This document shows positions 8,982-15,870 of a stretch of DNA of 64,000 nucleotides, one piece after another; the first letter of the stretch is position 1; each line of letters starts with the position of its first letter. Below the pieces are notes generated by a model. That model was given only the letters and a program-made list of their open reading frames with translations. It had not been told where the DNA came from and searched no databases. Location: assembly GCF_900104685.1 (NCBI RefSeq), contig NZ_LT629755.1, forward strand, positions 3,224,001-3,288,000, written 5' to 3'. Source of the stretch: Agromyces flavus (GTDB lineage Bacteria; Actinomycetota; Actinomycetes; Actinomycetales; Microbacteriaceae). Position numbers and translations under genes: made by a program.

Positions 8982-10355
8982 ATGACCCTGATCGATCTCA
9001 CCGCCGAGACCCTGCGGGAGCGCCGGCTCGACACCCTGCCGGTCGCGATCATCGGCGCCGGCCCGATCGGGCTCGCGGCCGCCGCGAACCTCGTCGAGCG
9101 CGGCATCGAGTTCATCGTCTACGAGGCGGGCGACGAGATCGCGAGCAGCATCCGACAGTGGGGTCACACTCGCCTGTTCTCACCGTGGAAGCACGTCGTC
9201 GACCCCGCCTCCCGCCGACTGCTCGAGGCGGTCGGCTGGGAGCTTCCGTCGCCCGAGTCCCTCCCCACGGGCACCGAGCTCGTCGAGCGCTACCTGGAGC
9301 CGCTCGCCGCGCTCGAGCCCATCGCCGCGCGCATCCGCAAGGGCGTGACGGTCGACGCGATCACGCGCCGAGGCATGGACCGGACCCGCACGGCGAATCG
9401 CGCGTCGACGCCCTTCCTCCTCCGCGTCCACTCGGCCGACGGCGTCGAGGAGACCACGGCGCGCGCCGTCATCGACGCGTCGGGCACGTACCAGCAGCCG
9501 AACAGCCTGGCGTCGTCGGGGCTCGACCCGCTCGGGCTTCCCGACGTCGCCGACCGGGTCGGCCATGCCCTTCCCGACGTGCTCGGCCGCGAGCGCGCCC
9601 GCTTCGCCGGCCGCCACACGACGGTCGTCGGAGCCGGGCACTCGGCGGCGAACACCCTGCTCGCCCTCGCCGCTCTCGCTGACGAGGAGCCGGGCACCCG
9701 CATCACCTGGCTGATCCGCAACGCCCGTGCCGTCCGGGTCACCACCTCGGAGGACGACGAGCTCGCCGCTCGGGCCGACATCGGCCGGCGCGTCGACGCG
9801 CTGGTGCACTCCGGACGCATCGAGCTGGTCGATCGATTCGAGACCGTCCGCCTCGGCCGCACCGACGACGGCGTGCGCCTCTACGGGCTCCGCGGCGACG
9901 AGCTGGTCGAGCACGAGACCGACGTGGTCGTGAACGCGACCGGCTTCCGGCCGAACCTCGACATGCTCCGCGAGATCCGCCTCGAGCTCGACGACATCGT
10001 CGAGGCGCCCAAGCGCCTCGCGCCCCTCATCGACCCGAACGTGCACACGTGCGGCACGGTCGAGCCGCACGGGTTCGCCGAGCTCGAGCATCCCGAGCCC
10101 GGCTTCTTCCTCGCCGGCATGAAGAGCTACGGCCGCGCGCCGACCTTCCTGCTCGCGACCGGGTACGAGCAGGTCCGTTCGATCACGGCGTGGATCGCCG
10201 GTGACGAGGTGGCAGCCCGCAATGTCGAGCTCGTGCTGCCCGCGACGGGCGTCTGCTCGTCGAGCCTGCCGGCGGATGGCGCGAGCGCGAGCTCCTGCGG
10301 GATCGATCCCGTCGCGGCATCCGGCACCGCCGCCCAGTCGAGCTGCTGCAGCTGA
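8982..10355 (+). CDS. arsO: ArsO-type flavin-dependent monooxygenase of the arsenic island
   Basis: FAD/NADPH-binding monooxygenase family found in ars operons; its exact chemistry on arsenic compounds is not settled. It has 457 residues. The FAD-binding Rossmann motif is IIGAGPIGLAAA (about 23-34), a second nucleotide-binding motif VVGAGHSAANTL lies near residue 215, and NATGFRPN near 318 is the ATG-type motif of these enzymes. The last 45 residues are disordered-looking and contain five cysteines, ending SSCCS, which could bind arsenite. AAGGAG precedes the ATG. Transcribed from the divergent promoter shared with arsR. Confidence 0.85.
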   Translation: MTLIDLTAETLRERRLDTLPVAIIGAGPIGLAAAANLVERGIEFIVYEAGDEIASSIRQWGHTRLFSPWKHVVDPASRRLLEAVGWELPSPESLPTGTELVERYLEPLAALEPIAARIRKGVTVDAITRRGMDRTRTANRASTPFLLRVHSADGVEETTARAVIDASGTYQQPNSLASSGLDPLGLPDVADRVGHALPDVLGRERARFAGRHTTVVGAGHSAANTLLALAALADEEPGTRITWLIRNARAVRVTTSEDDELAARADIGRRVDALVHSGRIELVDRFETVRLGRTDDGVRLYGLRGDELVEHETDVVVNATGFRPNLDMLREIRLELDDIVEAPKRLAPLIDPNVHTCGTVEPHGFAELEHPEPGFFLAGMKSYGRAPTFLLATGYEQVRSITAWIAGDEVAARNVELVLPATGVCSSSLPADGASASSCGIDPVAASGTAAQSSCCS

Positions 10356-10371
10356 CGCGTCGGCGCGCGTG

Positions 10372-10788
10372 CTATGCGGGCGCCCGATCCGCGAGGATCT
10401 CGCCGAGCAGCTTCTCGACGCGCCGTCGGATCTCATCGCGGATGGGGCGGACGGCCTCGATGCCCTGGCCCGCGGGGTCGTCGAGCCCCCAGTCCTCGTA
10501 GCGCTTGCCGGGGAAGATCGGGCAGGCGTCGCCGCAGCCCATCGTGATCACGACGTCAGAGTCCTTCACGGCCTCGGTCGTGAGCACCTTCGGGGTGTTC
10601 CCGGCGATGTCGATGCCCTCCTCGGCCATGGCGTCGACGGCAACGGGATTGATCTCGTCCTTCGGGGCCGAGCCGGCTGAGAGCACCTCGACGCGGTCGC
10701 CGCCGAGCTGGCGCAGGTAGCCGGCAGCCATCTGCGAGCGGCCGGCGTTGTGCACGCAGACGAACAGGACGGTCGGCTTGTCGGGCAT
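10372..10788 (-). CDS. arsC: Arsenate reductase, low-molecular-weight phosphatase type
   Basis: Reduces arsenate to arsenite in the cytosol. It has 138 residues. The P-loop CVHNAGRS carries nucleophile C11 and R17, the general-acid loop is LDDP (D103/D104), and C85 and C89 lie in GCGDACP. In actinobacteria such enzymes often use mycothiol; the sequence alone cannot decide between mycothiol and thioredoxin. It is convergent with arsO (16-base gap). GAGGGAGG precedes the ATG. A perfect palindrome overlaps its -10 region and matches the one at the arsR-arsC fusion gene, so both are probably controlled together. Confidence 0.92.
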   Translation of the reverse strand: MPDKPTVLFVCVHNAGRSQMAAGYLRQLGGDRVEVLSAGSAPKDEINPVAVDAMAEEGIDIAGNTPKVLTTEAVKDSDVVITMGCGDACPIFPGKRYEDWGLDDPAGQGIEAVRPIRDEIRRRVEKLLGEILADRAPA

Positions 10789-10815
10789 GGGCGGCCTCCC
10801 TCTGGGTTACCTAAA

Positions 10816-10835
10816 GCATAGATCGAGATCTATGC
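10816..10835. promoter_or_regulatory. Perfect operator palindrome before arsC
   Basis: GCATAGAT-CGAG-ATCTATGC is a perfect 8-base inverted repeat. It contains CATAGA-N6-TCTATG, found again at 11784-11801. Read on the minus strand it overlaps a TATGCT -10 hexamer about 30 bases before the arsC ATG. Likely binding site of the ArsR domain of the neighbouring fusion protein. Confidence 0.75.
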
Positions 10836-10892
10836 ATCGGCCAAGCGGGTGTCGCGGTGTTCATCGCGAGTTCATCCGCACGACCGTCGTCC

Positions 10893-11786
10893 TCAGGCGA
10901 GCTCGGCCAGCAACTCCCGCACGCGCCGGTCGATGTCGTCGCGGATGGCGCGCACCCGTGCCGTCGGCTGCCCCACCGGATCGTCGAGCTCCCAGTCGAG
11001 GTACCGCTTCCCGGGGTAGACCGGGCAGGCGTCGCCACAGCCCATCGTGATCACGACATCGGCCGCCCGGACGACCTCGTCGGTCAGCGGCTTGGGGAAC
11101 TCCCCGCCGGTCGGCACGCCGATCTCGTCGAGCGCGCTCAGGATGGCGGGACTCACTTCGCTCGCCGGCTCCGACCCGGCCGTGCGCACGTGCACGCGGT
11201 CGCCGGCGAGGTGCCGGAGGATCGCCGCCGCCATCTGCGACCGCCCCGCGTTCTGCACGCACACGAAGAGGACCTTGGGCGTGCCGCGGGATTCCGCGCG
11301 GTGCCCGGCGAGTGCCGAGAGGCGCTCTGCAGCGAAGCCGCTCGTCCGTGACGCCAGTCGCGGGGAGTCGGCAGCGTGTTCCGAGACGAGATCGAGGCTC
11401 TCGCGCACGTAGCGTGCCACGGTCTCACGAGCGAACGTGCCCGCGAACCGCTGCGAGAGGTCGTCGACGATGCGATCGACCACGGCGTCATCGGGCGGGG
11501 CGGCGCCGGGTTCACCCAGCAGGCCGCGCACGCGATCGAGCTCGGACGGCGCGACGGAGTACCAGGCGCGCCGGCCTTCAGGGGTGCGCTCCAGCACGCC
11601 CTGGTCGTGCAACGTCTTGGCGTGGTGCGACACGGTCGGCTGGCGGAGCCCGAGCTCGTCCGCGAGTGCCGTGACCGTCGCGCGGCCCTCGGGGCTGGCG
11701 AGGATGAGCGCCAGCATGCGCGCGCGCGTGGGATCGGCGATCAGCGCGAGACCGCCGGTCGCCGCATCCGTCGCGCCCTTGCCCAT
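10893..11786 (-). CDS. ArsR-ArsC fusion: repressor, three-helix bundle and arsenate reductase
   Basis: A 297-residue fusion. Residues 1-90 are an ArsR winged helix (LRQPTVSHHAKTLHDQGVL), about 100-160 a helical dimerisation bundle seen in actinobacterial arsenate reductases, and 168-297 an LMW-phosphatase arsenate reductase with C176 in CVQNAGRS, C250/C254 in GCGDACP and D268/D269 in LDDP. The ArsR part has no cysteine at all, so arsenic or redox sensing would have to come from the reductase domain, or the repressor is ligand-blind. The ATG at 11786 has no ribosome binding site but a TAGACT hexamer seven bases upstream, so the message is probably leaderless; an operator covers both. Confidence 0.88.
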   Translation of the reverse strand: MGKGATDAATGGLALIADPTRARMLALILASPEGRATVTALADELGLRQPTVSHHAKTLHDQGVLERTPEGRRAWYSVAPSELDRVRGLLGEPGAAPPDDAVVDRIVDDLSQRFAGTFARETVARYVRESLDLVSEHAADSPRLASRTSGFAAERLSALAGHRAESRGTPKVLFVCVQNAGRSQMAAAILRHLAGDRVHVRTAGSEPASEVSPAILSALDEIGVPTGGEFPKPLTDEVVRAADVVITMGCGDACPVYPGKRYLDWELDDPVGQPTARVRAIRDDIDRRVRELLAELA

Positions 11787-11801
11787 AGATGGCAGTCTAT
11801 G
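11784..11801. promoter_or_regulatory. Operator over the leaderless promoter of the arsR-arsC fusion
   Basis: CATAGA-N6-TCTATG, the same dyad as before arsC at 10816-10835. On the minus strand it overlaps both the TAGACT -10 hexamer and the start codon, so a bound repressor would block RNA polymerase directly. Suggests autoregulation. Confidence 0.7.
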
Positions 11802-11823
11802 AGACCCGGACACATCGGCGGGC

Positions 11824-12630
11824 TCAGCGACCCCACGCCGAGGCCGGCGCCGTGACGACCGGCACGGGCGCGGACGACCACCAGCTGCCGTAGCCGTAGT
11901 GGCTCTCGGCCCACGGCGACGCCCAGATCGCCTGGGCCGTGGCGTGCGCCGACGTGCCGGCCTCGAGTCCGGCGACGATGTCGGCGTAGAACGAGCGCTT
12001 CTGCAGGTTGGAGGCGGCGTACCGCGCCGCCGTGACCAGCGTGTCGTAGCTGCCGAGCCCGCTTCCGCCGCCCGAGCCGTAGCCGTTGTTGAGCGGGTTG
12101 TTGCGGTTCCACCAGTTGTCGGGGCCGTTCTCCTCGCGCATCCACTCGACCATGAGCCGCACGTTCTCGTCGGTGGTCGGCCAGCCGCCGAAGATGAGCA
12201 CGAGCTCGGCCCAGTCGTAGTTGGTGCCGGATGCCACGAGCGTCTCGGGCCCGGTCGCCGCCGAGTAGCCCTCGCGCGAGACGCCGGCGGGTGCGATGGC
12301 GCCGTCGACCGTGACCTGCTGGGCCGCGCTCGAGAACGGCGAGAGCGCGGCGACGGTGCTGTCGGCCACCGCGATCGACGGGCGCGGGAGCGGGGCGACG
12401 GCGAGGGTCGCGAGCAGCCCGCCGACCGCGACGGTGGCGGCAAGCGCGGCGATGCCGCGACGGCGGGCGGGGCGGACGCGGTCGCGCCGTGGCCTCGGCG
12501 GCGGTGCGGCGGCCGGCTTCGCCGTGACGGATCCAGCCTGTCGGCGCGGTCCGGGCGCACGAGACGAGCGCCGTGCGGTCGATCCCCTCGCCGCGCGGCG
12601 CTCCCCCTGGAACTGCGCCGAATGTCGCAT
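11824..12630 (-). CDS. Exported protein with cell-wall-hydrolase-like domain
   Basis: A 268-residue protein with a long Arg/Ala/Pro-rich cytoplasmic N terminus, one membrane or signal helix (about residues 60-80, GIAALAATVAVGGLLATLAV) and an extracellular domain with WWNRNNPLNNG and a C-terminal WASPWAESHYGYG. The latter pattern resembles phage and bacterial glucosaminidase or lysozyme-like domains, but I cannot pin the family. The ATG follows a TACCCT hexamer by nine bases without a ribosome binding site. Divergent from the peptidase gene at 12796. A wall-modifying role is a guess. Confidence 0.65.
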   Translation of the reverse strand: MRHSAQFQGERRAARGSTARRSSRAPGPRRQAGSVTAKPAAAPPPRPRRDRVRPARRRGIAALAATVAVGGLLATLAVAPLPRPSIAVADSTVAALSPFSSAAQQVTVDGAIAPAGVSREGYSAATGPETLVASGTNYDWAELVLIFGGWPTTDENVRLMVEWMREENGPDNWWNRNNPLNNGYGSGGGSGLGSYDTLVTAARYAASNLQKRSFYADIVAGLEAGTSAHATAQAIWASPWAESHYGYGSWWSSAPVPVVTAPASAWGR

Positions 12631-12795
12631 CGGGGGCCGAGGGTAGCAAACCGAACTGGTCGCCGCATGGGCTGACCCGCTCCGGCTCGGCCCGAACCGA
12701 CCGTCGCATCGCCGGGCGCGGTGGATGGGCGTACACCCCGCACGGATGCGGGTCAATCCCGCGCGGCGCCTCGAGCCGCTGCGTAGCCTCGTCTC

Positions 12796-14187
12796 GTGGA
12801 TGGGGCGACGGGCGCGGCGGCGCAGCTCCGGGGGGTCGTGAGCAGCCGCCGCGCCCGATTCCGCGAGGAGCTCGCGGAGTGGGTCCGCATCCCGTCCATC
12901 GCCGGCGACGCCGAACGCGTCGAAGCCGTGCATCGATCGGCGGCGTACCTCGCGGGGCGCTTCCGCGAGGGGGGCTTCCCGCGTGTCGAGGTCTGGTCCC
13001 AGGCCGACAGCGCGGCCGTGTTCGCCGAGTGGATGGCGCGGCCCGACGCGCCGACGGTGCTCGTCTACAGCCATCACGACGTGCGCGCCATCCGGCCGGA
13101 ATTGTGGTCGGTCACCGCGCCGTTCGAACCCCTCGAACGCGACGGGCTGCTGTTCGGCCGGGGCGCGTCGGATGCCAAGGGCCAAGTGCTCACCCACCTG
13201 GCCGGACTCGCCGCGCACGTCGCCGTCGACGGCGAGCCCGCCGTCAACCTCCGCTTCCTGATCGACGGCGAGGAGGAGCTTGGCTCGCCGCACCTCGCGA
13301 CGGTCATGGAGACGCACGCCGCGGACCTGCAGGCCGACCTCGTGCTCTTCTCCGACACGCTCCTGCTCGACCCCGACCGACCGGCGGTGTGCACGAGCGT
13401 ACGCGGCATGATCGGCGCGACGCTCACGGTGCACGGGCCCGAGGTCGACGTGCACAGCGGAACCGTCTCGGGCACGTCGCCGAACCCGATCCACGACCTC
13501 GCGCGCGTGATCGCCGCGCTGCGCGACGACGAGGGCCGCCTCGCCGTGCCGGGCCTGGAGGCGCCGAGCTCGCCGGACGGGCGACAGCGCGCCGACTTCG
13601 CCGAGCTCGGCGTCGAGCCGACCCAGTGGGTCGCCCTGACGGAGACCTCGCGTGACGAGGGGGAGCCGGGCTGGACGGTGCCCGAGCGGCTCTGGGCCCG
13701 GCCGTGGATCGAGGTGATCAGCGTGCAGGCGGGCGACACCGAAGGGCTCCCGCGCGCCGTCATCCCGGCGACGGCGACTGCGGAGCTCAGCATCCGGCTC
13801 GCGGGAGACCAGGACCCGCAGGAGATCGCGGGGCACGTCGAGCGGTGGGTGGCGGATCGCCTGCGCGGCATCCGCTTCGACCTGGAGTTCGACCACGTCA
13901 CCGCCGAAGCGCCCTACCGGACGCCCGAGCATCCCGCGGTCGACGCGCTCGCGGCGGCCATGGAGGTCGGTTTCGAGGTCGACCGCGTCGGCCGAATGGG
14001 CAACGGCGGCGGCGGGCCGGCCGACCTGCTCGCGCGCCGCACGGGCGCGCCCGTGCTCTTCTTCGGCACCGGACTTCCGAACGACCGCTGGCACGCGCCC
14101 GACGAGCACGTCCGGTTGGACGTGCTCGAACGCGGCGCCGTCACGCTCGCCGAGTTCTGGCGTCGCCTGCCCGCCGCGATTCGATAG
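12796..14187 (+). CDS. M20-family zinc dipeptidase
   Basis: Cytosolic binuclear zinc peptidase of the M20/M25/M40 (carnosinase/ArgE/DapE) group, 463 residues. Metal ligands are seen in YSHHDV (near residue 92), GRGASDAKGQ (about 122-131) and DGEEELGS; a late His lies in WHAPDEHV. The dimerisation domain lies between about 205 and 330. The GTG start has no ribosome binding site but a TAGCCT hexamer six bases before it, so it is probably leaderless. The true dipeptide substrate cannot be read from sequence. Confidence 0.88.
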   Translation: MDGATGAAAQLRGVVSSRRARFREELAEWVRIPSIAGDAERVEAVHRSAAYLAGRFREGGFPRVEVWSQADSAAVFAEWMARPDAPTVLVYSHHDVRAIRPELWSVTAPFEPLERDGLLFGRGASDAKGQVLTHLAGLAAHVAVDGEPAVNLRFLIDGEEELGSPHLATVMETHAADLQADLVLFSDTLLLDPDRPAVCTSVRGMIGATLTVHGPEVDVHSGTVSGTSPNPIHDLARVIAALRDDEGRLAVPGLEAPSSPDGRQRADFAELGVEPTQWVALTETSRDEGEPGWTVPERLWARPWIEVISVQAGDTEGLPRAVIPATATAELSIRLAGDQDPQEIAGHVERWVADRLRGIRFDLEFDHVTAEAPYRTPEHPAVDALAAAMEVGFEVDRVGRMGNGGGGPADLLARRTGAPVLFFGTGLPNDRWHAPDEHVRLDVLERGAVTLAEFWRRLPAAIR

Positions 14188-14272
14188 CCGCAGGCGGAGC
14201 GCGCCGCCCGGCTGCGGAGTCGCGTCTGTCAACCGTGCATCCGAGGACCAGATCCCGCGGGAGAATGGGGGC

Positions 14273-14689
14273 ATGGGACGGGTCCGCCTGGTGCGAGGTC
14301 ACGGCGTCCAGCTCGTGCGCTGGCGGCCGGCGGAGCACGGCTGGGTGGCCGACGTCCGTCGCGGGCGTCGCCTCGCGGAGGACGCCGACGGATGGACCGT
14401 GCTCATCGCGGGCCGCACGCAGCGCTTCGAGCGCTCCGAGTGGACGGAGTTCATCGGCGAACTCGTCCCGCCCGGCGCGGCGAGACGCACCCCACTCCCC
14501 GAGACCGAGCCGGCCCCCGGCGACGGCGACGTCAACCCCGACGTCACGCTCCAAGGGACGGACGACGACGGGACGTCGATCTACGCCCGGAGCTCGCCGC
14601 TGATCGAGATCCCGTCCACGCGCCCCATCTTCGAACCGTCCCGGGACTCGCCGGATGCGGGAACGCCCGGCGGCGAACCGGCCCCGTGA
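14273..14689 (+). CDS. Hypothetical protein, translationally coupled to methyltransferase
   Basis: A 138-residue protein of unknown family. The first half looks folded (VRLVRGHGVQLVRWRPAEHG, then WTVLIAGRTQRFERSEW); the second is Pro/Asp-rich and probably disordered. GAGAAT lies six bases before the ATG, again leaderless in geometry. Its stop overlaps the GTG of the downstream methyltransferase (GTGA), so the two are made together. No motif allows a function. Confidence 0.65.
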   Translation: MGRVRLVRGHGVQLVRWRPAEHGWVADVRRGRRLAEDADGWTVLIAGRTQRFERSEWTEFIGELVPPGAARRTPLPETEPAPGDGDVNPDVTLQGTDDDGTSIYARSSPLIEIPSTRPIFEPSRDSPDAGTPGGEPAP

Positions 14690-15819
14690 TCGACCTCGAC
14701 CTCCTCCGGCGGCATCCCGATCTCGAGGCGCCGGGGCTGCAGGCGACGGATGCCGCGGATCGGCTGATCCTCGACGAGGCGGGGCCCGCGCTCGCCGACG
14801 CGGCTCACGGCGAGGTCGTCGTCATCGACGACGCGTACGGCGCGCTCGCGCTCGGCGCCGTCGGCGCGGGCGCGCGCGGGGTGCGCGTGCACCAGGACCC
14901 GATCACGGGCGAGCGCGCGCTCGCCGAGAACGCCGTCCGTGTCGGAGTGTCCGCCGACGATCGTCCGCTCAGCCGTCCGCTCGAGCCGCAGCTCGTCGCG
15001 GGGGCCCGCGTCGTGCTCATGCGCCTGCCGCGCTCGCTCGATCGGCTCGACCAGGTCGCGGAGCTGATCGCCGTGCACGCGGCCGCCGACGTGCGGGTGT
15101 TCGCGGGCGGCCGCATCAAGCACATGTCCCTCGCGATGAACGACGTGCTCGCGAACCGGTTCGCCCGCGTCGACGTGACGCATGCGCGGCAGAAGTCGCG
15201 CGTGCTCGTCGCGTCCGGCGCGCTGGGTCCGACGTCCGGCGCACGACCCTCCGACGGCTGGCCGCGACGCGCGCACGACGAGGCGCTCGGGCTCACGATC
15301 GTCGCGCACGGCGGCGTGTTCGCGGGCGCCGCCGTCGACATCGGCACGCGGTTCCTGCTCGACGTGCTCGACGACGCGGTCCCGGATGCCGCGACCGCCG
15401 TTGACCTCGCGTGCGGCTCGGGCGTCGTCGCCACGTGGCTCGCGCGCCGGCGCCCGGAGGTCGTGGTGCGCGCATCCGACCGCAGCGCGGCGGCCGCGGC
15501 ATCCGCCGCCCTGACCGCCGACGCGAACGGCGTCGCCGACCGCGTGGAGGTCGCGCGAGCCGACGCCCTCGAGCACCTGCCCGATACGAGCGAGCGGCTC
15601 GTCGTGCTGAACCCGCCGTTCCATTCCGACGCGGCCGTGCACACCGGCATCGCGACCCACTTGTTCGCCGACGCGGCGCGCGTGCTCGAGCCCGGCGGCG
15701 AGCTGTGGTGCGTCTGGAACTCGCACCTGCGCTACCGCCCACTGCTCGAGCGGCTCGTCGGCCCGACGCGCCAAGTCGCCCGCAATCCGAAGTTCACCGT
15801 GACGGCGTCGACCCGCTGA
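14686..15819 (+). CDS. RsmC/RlmG-like rRNA guanine methyltransferase
   Basis: SAM-dependent N2-guanine methyltransferase family acting on ribosomal RNA. It has 377 residues: a catalytically silent N-terminal methyltransferase-like domain (with HMSLAMNDVL) and a C-terminal catalytic domain with VDLACGSGVVA (motif I) and LNPPFHSD (motif IV, NPPF). This two-domain layout is characteristic of RsmC and RlmG; the target base cannot be chosen from sequence. The GTG overlapping the upstream stop was taken as start because the domain begins there. Confidence 0.85.
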   Translation: MIDLDLLRRHPDLEAPGLQATDAADRLILDEAGPALADAAHGEVVVIDDAYGALALGAVGAGARGVRVHQDPITGERALAENAVRVGVSADDRPLSRPLEPQLVAGARVVLMRLPRSLDRLDQVAELIAVHAAADVRVFAGGRIKHMSLAMNDVLANRFARVDVTHARQKSRVLVASGALGPTSGARPSDGWPRRAHDEALGLTIVAHGGVFAGAAVDIGTRFLLDVLDDAVPDAATAVDLACGSGVVATWLARRRPEVVVRASDRSAAAAASAALTADANGVADRVEVARADALEHLPDTSERLVVLNPPFHSDAAVHTGIATHLFADAARVLEPGGELWCVWNSHLRYRPLLERLVGPTRQVARNPKFTVTASTR

Positions 15820-15870
15820 CACACCCGGGCCGAGGGTGCGGACGAGCCGAGGTCGTGCCACTCTCGAAGG

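Noticed and set aside
11787..12743. N-terminal extension of the ArsR-ArsC fusion
   Set aside because: The frame is open but the product is Arg/Pro-rich and antisense-like, overlapping the exported protein gene in another frame; promoter and operator lie at 11784-11801.
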